From Candidatus Bathyarchaeota archaeon (GTDB lineage: Archaea; Thermoproteota; Bathyarchaeia; Bathyarchaeales; UBA233), in the NCBI GenBank assembly GCA_023488835.1, contig JAMDCS010000003.1, positions 1 through 13,399 of the forward strand: 13,399 nucleotides of DNA, written 5' to 3'. Shown one piece after another: positions 6,483 to 13,399 of the stretch. Position 1 is the first letter of the stretch, and each line of letters begins with the position of its first letter. The notes beneath the pieces were generated by a model. It made no database searches, was not told where the DNA came from, and worked only from the letters and a program-made list of their open reading frames with translations. The position numbers and the translations under genes were made by a program.

Positions 6483-7436
6483 CTAATCCTCAACCGCCTT
6501 TATGGTTGCGCCCCTATTATTTGCCTTAGCGATGAAAGCTTCGCCGCCCACACCTTTGCGCAGATGTTTCTTGACTTGGGTGAGGACTTGTTTGGCTTGT
6601 TCCTGTTTAACTACAGCGTAGAGGGCTGGTCCCCATGAACTCTGCCCCACACCATGGGCGCCAGTTTTCTTCATGAATTCGATGCATTCCGTAGCAACTG
6701 GGCTCGCGTAGGTTCCGCCTTGAGCCTGCGCGAAGTGGTTTCCTGTTAGAACTTGGATTTTTGTGAGGGCATCGCCGAAGCTTTCGAGGTCATGTTCAGC
6801 TAGGGATGGAAGAAGTTTTAGCATTGTTAAGCGGCAAATTTTCCCGACGTCTTGGGCGGGCATTTGGGTTAGTTTTTTGAAGGCACGGTTTTCTTCGGAG
6901 TTGGATAAGCCTTCTTTAGTGTTGGGTACGGCTACGATGAAGCGCCATTCACTGGGGAAGGGTTGTCGGTAAATCAGCGGTGGAAAGCTTTGGGTTTTGA
7001 GGTTTTTTCCTCCGTCAACCACGAATCCACCCACTTGGAATATTGTGGTTCCGACGGCGGTTCTTTTTGCGCGTCCCATAGCAACTGCCAACTCGGGGAT
7101 GGAAGCTTTCACGTTAAGCAACTTTGCAAGCGCTACCGCGATGGCTAATGAAAACTGGGTACCTGAACCTAAACCGATGTGTGCTGGAATCGCCTTAACA
7201 ACGTTTATGCTGGCTTTGGGTTGAAGGTGGTAGGTGGAAAAGAAACGTTGGGCTATGGAGTTGGCAAGTTCGACTTCTTGACCCCGAATCGCAAAGTTCT
7301 CGGAATTCTGGGCTTCCACGATGATGTTTGGGCGGTCAATGCCCACACCTAAGCCGCCGAACATGCGTCCCAAATCGCCGTTCATGTCAATGAGTCCCAA
7401 GTGCAGTCGGGCGGGGGTTTTTACCGAAACTTTCAC
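6483..7436 (-). CDS. mptG: Beta-ribofuranosylaminobenzene 5'-phosphate synthase
   Basis: MptG condenses a 4-aminobenzoate-type substrate with PRPP, releasing CO2 and diphosphate, to form beta-RFA-P, the committed step of H4MPT synthesis. The 317-residue protein has the GHMP-kinase-like fold of the family. PARLHLGLID (8-17) opens the first strand, MFGGLGVGID (25-34) follows, and the glycine-rich loop is IGLGSGTQFSLAIA (87-100). GVGQSSWGPA (262-271) is the late family motif. The length is usual. The start is GTG, overlapping the upstream DUF447 stop as GTGA, and the gene ends just before the DHPS-like gene, so the three are one operon. The gene marks a lineage that uses H4MPT-type C1 carriers. 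Confidence 0.92.
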   Translation of the reverse strand: MKVSVKTPARLHLGLIDMNGDLGRMFGGLGVGIDRPNIIVEAQNSENFAIRGQEVELANSIAQRFFSTYHLQPKASINVVKAIPAHIGLGSGTQFSLAIAVALAKLLNVKASIPELAVAMGRAKRTAVGTTIFQVGGFVVDGGKNLKTQSFPPLIYRQPFPSEWRFIVAVPNTKEGLSNSEENRAFKKLTQMPAQDVGKICRLTMLKLLPSLAEHDLESFGDALTKIQVLTGNHFAQAQGGTYASPVATECIEFMKKTGAHGVGQSSWGPALYAVVKQEQAKQVLTQVKKHLRKGVGGEAFIAKANNRGATIKAVED

Positions 7437-8101
7437 CGCTTAACACTCCATGAATCAATTTTTTCCATCAAATCAGCCATAACAAGTGAATATGACGAAT
7501 TTGGCGCCGTGCGATCCACCACGTCATTGCAGTTTTCAATTAGCTCTAAAAGGTGACCTACGTACTTTTTTTGTTTTTCGTCGTTGATGAAGGCTTTTAC
7601 GCGAGTTGCATGAATAATCGCTTCAAGGGTTGCTGACATGGCGCGGCAGTAAACTTGCGGGCACATCTCTGCTGATGTTATCTGCTCTATGTTGCAGGTA
7701 AATTTGGTTTTTTCTGCTCCAATCGGCTGCATACTCACTACCGAAAAGGCAATCGTAGCATCTGCTGGAAGTAGTTGAGGCGCATTCACCGCTTCTGCTT
7801 TCCCGAACCATTCCTGCGGCAATTTCCCATCAGGGTTAGCTTCTTTGAAGGCTGTTTTATAAAAAAACTCTATGTTGCTTGTTAAGTTGATGACTCCGCA
7901 TTTGTTTGCTTTTAGGTTGCGGCTGGTTTGTGAGGAATTGAAAATGTTAAGACTGAGGGTTTGCGAATTTTGCATGATGATGCCCATGGGTGCTGCATTG
8001 GGTGCTCCATTCTTGTTGTAGGTTGAAACTATGGTCTCAAAAATTGCGCCTTTTGCGAAACCTAAATCGGTTAATTTCGCCATCAAACCAACCCAAGCCA
8101 T
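7433..8101 (-). CDS. DUF447-family protein, H4MPT-associated
   Basis: The 222-residue protein belongs to DUF447, an archaeal family with a split-barrel flavin-binding-like fold. The N-terminal part shows the pattern: GAIFETIVSTYNKNGAPNAA followed by PMGI, then LNIFNSSQTSRNLKANKCGV, a typical flavoprotein beta-barrel layout. The C-terminal half (about 145-220) is helical. The reaction is unknown. In H4MPT-making archaea this family tends to lie beside mptG, as here, where the stop overlaps mptG by four bases. A role in pterin cofactor synthesis or reduction is therefore likely but inferred. I use ATG 8101. ATG 8083 (MAKLTDLGF) is possible and closer to the conserved region. It is first in the operon. 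Confidence 0.8.
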   Translation of the reverse strand: MAWVGLMAKLTDLGFAKGAIFETIVSTYNKNGAPNAAPMGIIMQNSQTLSLNIFNSSQTSRNLKANKCGVINLTSNIEFFYKTAFKEANPDGKLPQEWFGKAEAVNAPQLLPADATIAFSVVSMQPIGAEKTKFTCNIEQITSAEMCPQVYCRAMSATLEAIIHATRVKAFINDEKQKKYVGHLLELIENCNDVVDRTAPNSSYSLVMADLMEKIDSWSVKR

Positions 8102-8153
8102 GTTAGAAGGTCATATGCACCTTTCTTCAACCGAGTGTAAATTTTCACAGTCG

Positions 8154-8163
8154 AATAATAAAG
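8154..8163 (-). promoter_or_regulatory. TATA-like element of the DUF447-mptG-DHPS operon
   Basis: The minus strand reads CTTTATTATT, placing transcription start near 8132 and a leader of about 30 bases before ATG 8101. The intergenic region 8102-8317 is divergent. A plus-strand TTTTTTAAG near 8225-8234 could serve the radical SAM gene. Confidence 0.35.
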
Positions 8164-8317
8164 TTTTGCCAAGCAAACCCCTATCCCAATAAAATACTGC
8201 CCGACTTGACAAAGCTGTGAAAGGTTTTTTAAGCATAAAACGACTAATTCAATAAGAGAAATTTTGAGGGTTCTTTTGTTTGAGAGCCCAACGGTTTTCG
8301 GTGGTTAAAAAATAAAA

Positions 8318-9691
8318 ATGACAGCTAAGGTAGCTTTGATTTACCCCTATTTTCATCCGGCAAACGATAATTCAGTTTTTCGTTTTCCACCCTTGGGTTT
8401 AGGCTACATTGCCGCTGCCCTCAAGAAGCAGGGTGCCGAGGTTGAGCTAGTCGACTGCACTTTTATGCACTTCAGGGAAGCCGTCGAGCGGATAAAGCGT
8501 GCCAAACCTCAGATTGTAGGGTTCTACTCGATGTTTTCGATGAAAAAAACTACCTTAGAACTTGCCCATGCCCTTAGGGATGAGGGTTTGGGTGGTTGTT
8601 TGTTTGTGGTGGGTGGTCCTTTGCCTTCTTGGGCGCCTGAGGGTTTTCTTGACGTTTTTGATGTGGTTGCTGTTGGCGAAGGCGAGCAAACTATGATTGA
8701 ACTCGTCGAGTGCGTTGGGCAGGGCAAAGAATTGTCAGGCGTGAAAGGTCTTGTCTTTAAAGATGGCAAACAAATAATCAAAACTGAACCGAGAAAGTTC
8801 ATCGAAGACTTGGATACTTTATCCTTTCCAACCCGCGACTTATTCGACAATGACGCATACAAAAAATATTACCTCAACCGCTTCGGATACTCAACCACTT
8901 CCATGATTACTTCCCGCGGCTGCCCGTTTTCCTGCGATTTCTGCAGCAGACCAATCTTTGGCGCTGACATGAGAACCCGCTCTGTAACAAACATCGTTGA
9001 TGAGGTGGAGGAGATTGCGGGGTTGGGTTATGATCGGGTTTGGTTTGCGGATGACTGTTTTACGTTGAATCGGAAGCATTTGCTGGATGTCTGCGGTGAA
9101 ATGGTTCGCCGTGGTGTGGACATTGGGTGGGAGTGTTTGTCGCGTGTGGACACGATGGATACTGAAGTGGCGGAGGGCATGAAGCGTGCGGGCTGCATTG
9201 GTGTTTTCTTTGGCATTGAATCGGGCAATGACTCAGTTTTGAGTTTAATGAATAAGCACATAACGATTTCTCAGGCGGAACGCGCTGTTTATGCGGCTAA
9301 AGCGGCTGGATTAAAAGTTGGCGCCTTCTTCATCGTCGGTTACCCAGGCGAGAGCAACAAAACGGTGCTGGATACAGTGCGTTTTGCTTCAGGTTTGCCG
9401 CTTGACTACCTATCCTTCACCCTGCCATACCCCATTCCGGGAACCCCACTCTACGAACGCGTAAAAGACAATGGCGTTTCAATTGAGGATTGGGAGGAAC
9501 CCAAGAACTACCGCTTAATCAGGCACAAGCTGCTGTACGCTTCAGGTTTTAGCGAAGCCAAACTCAAGTTTGCTATTGGAAAAGCGCAAGCTCAGTTTTA
9601 CGGTCGAAAGTATCTTGGGAAGATGGGTTATGGTGTGTTGGGTAGACCTTTTGAGCGTTTGACTAATTTTGCATTTGAGCGTATGCGATAA
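8318..9691 (+). CDS. B12-binding domain radical SAM protein
   Basis: The 457-residue enzyme is a class-B type radical SAM protein, a group including methylases and lipid- or antibiotic-modifying enzymes. Residues 1-150 form a cobalamin-binding-like Rossmann domain: VALIYPYFHPAND, PPLGLGYIAAALKKQG (24-39), VVGGPLPSWAPE (97-108) and VVAVGEGEQT (116-125). The radical SAM barrel starts at about 190 with TSRGCPFSCDFC, where Cys202, Cys206 and Cys209 are the cluster ligands. GIESGNDSVLSLMNK and FIVGYPGES are standard SAM-barrel motifs. The substrate is unknown. The next gene, 32 bases on, is a CDP-alcohol phosphatidyltransferase, so a membrane-lipid substrate is a reasonable guess; H4MPT methylation is another, given the divergent operon. 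Confidence 0.85.
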   Translation: MTAKVALIYPYFHPANDNSVFRFPPLGLGYIAAALKKQGAEVELVDCTFMHFREAVERIKRAKPQIVGFYSMFSMKKTTLELAHALRDEGLGGCLFVVGGPLPSWAPEGFLDVFDVVAVGEGEQTMIELVECVGQGKELSGVKGLVFKDGKQIIKTEPRKFIEDLDTLSFPTRDLFDNDAYKKYYLNRFGYSTTSMITSRGCPFSCDFCSRPIFGADMRTRSVTNIVDEVEEIAGLGYDRVWFADDCFTLNRKHLLDVCGEMVRRGVDIGWECLSRVDTMDTEVAEGMKRAGCIGVFFGIESGNDSVLSLMNKHITISQAERAVYAAKAAGLKVGAFFIVGYPGESNKTVLDTVRFASGLPLDYLSFTLPYPIPGTPLYERVKDNGVSIEDWEEPKNYRLIRHKLLYASGFSEAKLKFAIGKAQAQFYGRKYLGKMGYGVLGRPFERLTNFAFERMR

Positions 9692-9723
9692 GCTGAATTG
9701 GCTGAGCACCGTAAAAGTGTACA

Positions 9724-10239
9724 ATGAAAAAACAAATCGCCCTCCCCGCCTTTATCAGTTCGCTGCGAATCGCAGCCTTACCCCTCTTCTTTTACCTCTA
9801 CAACCTAGGAAACATAACCTCATGCTTAATCCTTCTCGCGTTTTGTGCAACCACAGACTACTTTGACGGCTACCTCGCCAGAAAATTGAAGGCAACTTCA
9901 CGGTTCGGCGCCTACTACGATGCTGCAACCGACTTTATCCTTATGATTGGCATCTTTTCAATTTTCTATTCTTCTGGCTATTATCCGATTTGGCTTCTGC
10001 TACTCATCGCAGCATCGTTCCTTCAGTTCTTAGCCACAAGCCAGTACACCAAAAAACTCTACGACCCCGTGGGACGCTACCTTGGAAGCGCCCTCTACAT
10101 AGGAGCAGTTTTAACTTTGCTTTGGCCAGCACAGGCAATCTTCGCTTTTGTGCAGTACGCCTTTGCAGGGTTCTTCCTGGTTTCGCTTGCAAGCCGCACA
10201 ATAAGTTTAACCCGAAAGCAAAAAGCAGCCCTAAACTAA
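9724..10239 (+). CDS. CDP-alcohol phosphatidyltransferase
   Basis: This membrane enzyme of 171 residues transfers a lipid phosphatidyl (here probably archaetidyl) group from a CDP-lipid to an alcohol headgroup. The family signature D-x2-D-G-x2-A-R-x8-G-x3-D-x3-D is complete: DYFDGYLAR, then KLKATSRF, then GAYYDAATD (about residues 39-64). Hydrophobic segments follow at roughly 74-90, 92-104, 120-138 and 140-155, matching a six-helix fold. The acceptor (glycerol phosphate, inositol phosphate or serine) cannot be told from the signature. It follows the B12-type radical SAM gene by 32 bases and precedes another radical SAM gene, probably in one transcript. Confidence 0.88.
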   Translation: MKKQIALPAFISSLRIAALPLFFYLYNLGNITSCLILLAFCATTDYFDGYLARKLKATSRFGAYYDAATDFILMIGIFSIFYSSGYYPIWLLLLIAASFLQFLATSQYTKKLYDPVGRYLGSALYIGAVLTLLWPAQAIFAFVQYAFAGFFLVSLASRTISLTRKQKAALN

Positions 10240-10282
10240 TATAGTGTTTATCCATTATTTCCAACATACTTTAGGTGCCTCT

Positions 10283-11296
10283 GTGTCGGAAAAATGCCCA
10301 AACCAAACAGGTTTGCCAGAGCAAATTCGCGTTTCTTTAGGCACCGCCATAGTTCTTGGGCTTTTAGAAGGCAAGTTAGATGCGCAGCCGACAACGGCTT
10401 ATTTGATGACTTACAGAACGGGCAAGTGCACAGCGAACTGCGGTTTCTGTCCCCAAGCCCGAGCCAGCAAAAGCAGCACCGAACTGCTCTCCAGAGTCTC
10501 ATGGCCAACGTTTCCCACCCCAAAAGTGATAACAGCACTTGCTGAGATGGCGCAGAAGGGGAAAATCAGGCGCGTCTGCATCCAAGCCCTAAACTACCCC
10601 GACGTTTTCAGCAATATTGAAGCGGTTGTGAAAGAAATAAAAAAGCGCTCCGCGATTCCAGTTTCAGTTTCATGCCAACCCCAAAACAAAGGAAACATTG
10701 AGCTTTTGAAAACCTCTGGCGTGGACAGGTTAGGCATCGCGTTGGATGCTGCAACCGAAGCCGTGTTTGACCAAGTTAAGGGCTCAGGTGCAGGAGGCGC
10801 CTACAGATGGGAAAGCCAGTTTATCCAGCTAAAAGAGGCAATAGCGGTTTTTGGGAAGGGAAATGTCAGCACTCATGTGATTGTTGGGTTGGGGGAAACG
10901 GAAAAGGAAGCAGCTAACATTATTCAGGGGTGCGTGGATATGGGTGTTTTGCCCGCGCTTTTTGCCTTCACGCCCGTCCGAGGCACGGCTTTAGAAGCGA
11001 AGGCGCCTCCAAAGGTTGAAGTTTACAGGCGTGTGCAGCTTGCCAGGTACCTTATCGTCCACGGCAAAGCAAGACTTGAGGAAATACAGTTTGATGTTGA
11101 GGGCAAAATTACCGCTTTCGGCATAGCCGACGAAGCCTTAGAGGCAGTAATCGACGGCGGTTTGCCATTTCGCACTTCAGGCTGCCCCGACTGCAACCGC
11201 CCCTTCTACAATGAAAAACCAAGCGGACCCCTCTACAACTACCCAAAAAATCTAAGCCGAGAAGAAATACAAAAAATAAAAAAACAACTAAGTTAG
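10283..11296 (+). CDS. Biotin synthase-like radical SAM protein
   Basis: The 337-residue protein is related to biotin and lipoyl synthases. The radical cluster motif is GKCTANCGFCPQARAS, with Cys49, Cys53 and Cys56. Further landmarks are RRVCIQALNYPDVF, PVSVSCQP, DRLGIALDAATEAVFD and HVIVGLGETEKEA, then the C-terminal FTPVRGTALE. Near the end, SGCPDCNRPF (299-308) and LYNYP add a Cys pair that could bind a second cluster. These features resemble, from memory, the archaeal split lipoyl synthase LipS1/LipS2 family, but no partner or lipoate gene is visible, so I leave it unnamed. I start at GTG 10283, with AGGTG five bases upstream; GTG 10244 would add 13 residues without a ribosome site. Confidence 0.8.
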   Translation: MSEKCPNQTGLPEQIRVSLGTAIVLGLLEGKLDAQPTTAYLMTYRTGKCTANCGFCPQARASKSSTELLSRVSWPTFPTPKVITALAEMAQKGKIRRVCIQALNYPDVFSNIEAVVKEIKKRSAIPVSVSCQPQNKGNIELLKTSGVDRLGIALDAATEAVFDQVKGSGAGGAYRWESQFIQLKEAIAVFGKGNVSTHVIVGLGETEKEAANIIQGCVDMGVLPALFAFTPVRGTALEAKAPPKVEVYRRVQLARYLIVHGKARLEEIQFDVEGKITAFGIADEALEAVIDGGLPFRTSGCPDCNRPFYNEKPSGPLYNYPKNLSREEIQKIKKQLS

Positions 11297-12637
11297 CAGT
11301 TGGTCAGCTGTTTGATCGGATTGCTTTTTGCTGTTTCGCGGCAGTTTGGGTTTTTGCCTTGTCACTTGCTCAACTAAACGCCAGAACTCATCCATCGTGT
11401 AGCCTTTTAGCAGTTCTTTCATGAGTTTTTTGACTTGGTAGTAAGTCATCTGGGCTTCACCTTTATCTAAGCTTTCTTGGGGTCCTTTGATGCGTCTGAA
11501 GAGTTCATCCATCTGTCTTGGGGAAGCGCGGACGCCTGCTTTCTCGAGGAGTTTCTGGATGAGTGTTTGGCCGGTGTTTCTGCCTATGAAAATCATGGTT
11601 TCTCTGCCCACGATTTCAGGCGGGAACGGTTCGAAAACGAGGGGTTGAGAGAGCATTTCTTCGACGTCTTCTTCAACTTCGTGTGTGAAGATGTTTTCGC
11701 CGATTATGGGTTTATGGAATTGAATAGGGAGCGCGAATGCTTTTTCGGCTGATTGTGCGAGACGGTAGATTTTGCCCAGGTCAATTCCAGTGTCGATGTT
11801 GTAGAGTAACTCGGCTCCTGTAACAACCTCTTCGAAGGGCGCTATGCCCGCACGTTCGCCAAACCCAGCGATGCAGGTGTGCAGGTATGATACGCCTTCT
11901 TCCATAGCGGCTAGGGTGTTTGCTGAGCCTAAGCCGAAATCGTTGTGGCAGTGAATCGACAGCGATGCTTTCTTTCGAACGGAGTCAGGCAAGCCATCTC
12001 GAATGTGCGACATTAAGTAGCGCATTGAAAGCGGCCTGATGAAGCCGACACTGTCAGCCACGCCCAGCCTTACTGCTCCCGCGTTAGCTGCTGCTTCAAA
12101 AACTTGCAGTATATCTTCAATCGGGGTTCTGGTAGCGTCCATAAGGATAAAGTTGACTTTTGTGCCGTGTTTTTTGGCGTATTCGATGCTCTCAACTATT
12201 CTTTGCAGAGCTTGCTCCTTAGTTAATTTCAACTTGTACTGCAGGTTTAAACCGTTTATGGGAGATTCGATTGTTATTTCTTTGATGCCGGTTTCCAAGC
12301 ATGCATTTACGCTGTTCTTTGTTGCTTCAGCCGATGCGGTAAGCTTGGAATAAGTAAAGGTTTCGTTGACGATGCGTTTGACAGTGCGTTTTTCTTCTTC
12401 AGATAAAGCTGGGAAACCCACGTTTATGATGGCGACTCCTGCTTCATCCATTAACTTTGCAAGCCTAACTTGCTCAACGTAAGTTAAGTAAACCGTTGGT
12501 GCTTTGATGCCTTCGCGGAAGGTTTCATCCCAAATAAACACGCGGTCTGGAAGTTTAGGGGGTAAATTCTTTCGTAAACGATTGTAATTGGCAATTAGCC
12601 CTTGGGCTTCGAGCTTTTTGAATATGGTCTTCCTCAT
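11288..12637 (-). CDS. Isopropylmalate/homocitrate synthase-family acyltransferase
   Basis: The 449-residue protein belongs to the HMGL-like TIM-barrel family that condenses acetyl-CoA with a 2-oxo acid. It carries IWDETFREG (35-43) at the catalytic Arg, SIHCHND (227-233) with the metal-binding His pair, and the lid IAGFGERAG (256-264). KPIIGENIFTHE (309-320) and VGRETMIFIGRNTGQ follow. The usual D-G-x-L-R-D-G-x-Q reads W-D-E-T-F-R-E-G-I, so it is an outlying member. There is no C-terminal LeuA regulatory domain, only a helical tail. Isopropylmalate, citramalate, homocitrate or Re-citrate synthesis are all open. A TATA box lies at 12692-12700. Its 3' end overlaps the convergent radical SAM gene by nine bases. 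Confidence 0.82.
   Translation of the reverse strand: MRKTIFKKLEAQGLIANYNRLRKNLPPKLPDRVFIWDETFREGIKAPTVYLTYVEQVRLAKLMDEAGVAIINVGFPALSEEEKRTVKRIVNETFTYSKLTASAEATKNSVNACLETGIKEITIESPINGLNLQYKLKLTKEQALQRIVESIEYAKKHGTKVNFILMDATRTPIEDILQVFEAAANAGAVRLGVADSVGFIRPLSMRYLMSHIRDGLPDSVRKKASLSIHCHNDFGLGSANTLAAMEEGVSYLHTCIAGFGERAGIAPFEEVVTGAELLYNIDTGIDLGKIYRLAQSAEKAFALPIQFHKPIIGENIFTHEVEEDVEEMLSQPLVFEPFPPEIVGRETMIFIGRNTGQTLIQKLLEKAGVRASPRQMDELFRRIKGPQESLDKGEAQMTYYQVKKLMKELLKGYTMDEFWRLVEQVTRQKPKLPRNSKKQSDQTADQLLT
12127..12253 (+). repeat. First copy of a 127-base exact direct repeat
   Basis: This stretch lies inside the isopropylmalate/homocitrate-synthase-family gene (codons about 129-171) and is identical to 13273-13399. 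Outside it the two loci do not match. Confidence 0.97.
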
Positions 12638-12691
12638 TCAGACACAATCCAACAATAACAGCTAAATTATCATGTTTAATTTGCTAATACC

Positions 12692-12700
12692 TATATAAAA
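12692..12700 (-). promoter_or_regulatory. TATA box of the isopropylmalate/homocitrate-synthase-family gene
   Basis: The minus strand reads TTTTATATA, a near-consensus archaeal TATA box. Transcription would begin near 12670, about 33 bases before ATG 12637. Confidence 0.45.
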
Positions 12701-12835
12701 CTGCATCTATCACAAGCCAACATACGTTTAGTTTACAGTAAAAAAGCTAAATTTTTTTTCCTTCAAGGCAGGGTTAAATGCAAAAGTTTTAAGTGCAAAA
12801 AAGACATTCTAATAAAAGCCAAGGGGAAACACAAA

Positions 12836-13048
12836 ATGAGCAGCCTAAAAAACACCATCGAAAAAATAAAGACCTTAGAAGCTGAGAAAAAGAACCTTTT
12901 AGTTGAAATTGAAGGACTCAAAAAAATGGCTGATGCAAAAGCTGTGGCTCTGGAGAGCGAAGTTGGCTTGCTGCGAGATGAGGTTAAATCGCTCAAGGTT
13001 CTGATGAACCCTTCAGAACCGAGTGCGCAGAACAAAATACAAATTTAA
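12836..13048 (+). CDS. Small coiled-coil protein
   Basis: I recognise no family. The 70-residue protein is almost wholly one predicted coiled coil: from residue 5 to about 58, Ile, Leu and Val recur with heptad spacing among Lys and Glu (for example IEKIKTLEAEKKNLLVEIEG and LESEVGLLRDEVKSLKVL). A short polar tail (NPSEPSAQNKIQI) ends it. It has no Cys, membrane segment or signal peptide. The gene is well formed: a TTTTAAGT element at 12787-12794, AAGGGG nine bases before the ATG, and typical codon use. It converges on the next gene, which also encodes a coiled coil. A structural or dimerising role is likely, no more can be said. Confidence 0.7.
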   Translation: MSSLKNTIEKIKTLEAEKKNLLVEIEGLKKMADAKAVALESEVGLLRDEVKSLKVLMNPSEPSAQNKIQI

Positions 13049-13056
13049 TAATTTGC

Positions 13057-13341
13057 CTACTCAGTGGACGATGTAGGTGTTCTTTTCAGCAAAGCGTTTA
13101 CAGCACATGCTAACGCGTTGCATGCTGTTTGCCTTGCCTCGGTGGATGTGTCGGTTTCAAGTTTCTCCAGTTCTTGATGTAGGCGGTCGCTGTTTTCGTT
13201 GAGCTCTTGCTTGCGTTTCTCGTAGTTGTCGTGGAGTTTTTCTTGTTCAGCCGTAAAAGTCTGCAATGTTACTTCTGGTAGCGTCCATAAGGATAAAGTT
13301 GACTTTTGTGCCGTGTTTTTTGGCGTATTCGATGCTCTCAA
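13057..13341 (-). CDS. Coiled-coil protein, C-terminal part, N-terminus unreliable
   Basis: From about 13272 down to the stop at 13057 the frame encodes some 70 residues rich in Glu, Lys and Gln with a coiled-coil pattern (EQEKLHDNYEKRKQELNENS, LHQELEKLE), then an alanine-rich segment, ACNALACAVNALL, and a polar tail. I know no family. The first 23 codons, from a TTG at 13341 directly after a TAG, lie in the 127-base repeat and read out of frame with the isopropylmalate-synthase-family gene that owns that DNA. They are therefore probably not the true N-terminus. Treat this as a partial gene whose beginning is missing. Confidence 0.5.
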   Translation of the reverse strand: MRASNTPKNTAQKSTLSLWTLPEVTLQTFTAEQEKLHDNYEKRKQELNENSDRLHQELEKLETDTSTEARQTACNALACAVNALLKRTPTSSTE

Positions 13342-13399
13342 CTATTCTTTGCAGAGCTTGCTCCTTAGTTAATTTCAACTTGTACTGCAGGTTTAAACC
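13273..13399 (+). repeat. Second copy of the 127-base repeat, at the window end
   Basis: Identical to 12127-12253 in the same orientation, offset 1146. It starts at base 13273 and runs to the last base. Its coding frame (that of the isopropylmalate-synthase-family gene) is cut at both ends. An assembly overlap is the likeliest cause. Confidence 0.97.

Noticed and set aside
13273..13399. Insertion-sequence or att-site repeat
   Set aside because: There is no inverted repeat, transposase, integrase or tRNA end; the copy is plain coding DNA of a metabolic gene.
1..13399. tRNA, rRNA, CRISPR array or prophage
   Set aside because: No cloverleaf with TTCRANY arm, no regular spacer repeats and no phage-type genes were found on either strand by eye.

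Overview
The window looks like a piece of an archaeal genome, most likely from an uncultivated anaerobe of the Bathyarchaeia/Thermoproteota type. The evidence is a tetrahydromethanopterin (H4MPT) synthesis operon (DUF447 protein, MptG, archaeal dihydropteroate-synthase-like protein), archaeal TATA boxes about 26 bases before starts, frequent GTG/TTG starts, and a CDP-alcohol phosphatidyltransferase next to a radical SAM gene. The lineage is an inference from gene content. There are no rRNA, tRNA, CRISPR or IS elements.

Layout. Bases 1-78 are the last 25 codons of an ammonium transporter (+). Bases 79-300 hold a strong plus-strand TATA box and a U-rich terminator, suggesting a small transcription unit. 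A minus-strand block follows: vapB-vapC toxin-antitoxin (301-974), a small unknown CxxC protein (1031-1321), pyrK (1323-2141) and pyrD (2116-3033). The pyr genes make the electron-transfer and catalytic subunits of NAD-linked dihydroorotate dehydrogenase. Bases 3034-3544 have no large gene but contain a complete-looking minus-strand mini-gene for a 16-residue lysine-rich peptide.

The middle of the window concerns pterin cofactors. A free-standing 127-residue protein (3545-3928, -) resembles the N-terminal domain of long clostridial dihydropteroate synthases. It is divergent from an ECF-type S-component membrane protein (4104-4895, +), whose promoter carries a perfect 22-base palindrome. Convergent to that is the operon DUF447 -> mptG -> DHPS-like (8101 to 4901, -), with 4-base overlaps or spacings. 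MptG makes beta-ribofuranosylaminobenzene 5'-phosphate, the DHPS-like protein probably joins it to the pterin, and DUF447 is a flavin-barrel protein of unknown role in the same neighbourhood.

The right side carries a plus-strand run: a B12-binding radical SAM protein (8318-9691), a CDP-alcohol phosphatidyltransferase (9724-10239) and a biotin-synthase-like radical SAM enzyme (10283-11296). Its end overlaps a convergent isopropylmalate/homocitrate-synthase-family gene (11288-12637, -). A small coiled-coil protein (12836-13048, +) and the C-terminal part of another coiled-coil protein (13057-13341, -) finish the window.

The last 127 bases (13273-13399) are an exact copy of 12127-12253 inside the isopropylmalate-synthase-family gene. 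The exact length of 127 and the location at the very end suggest an assembly-graph overlap rather than biology, so the last gene's N-terminus should not be trusted.
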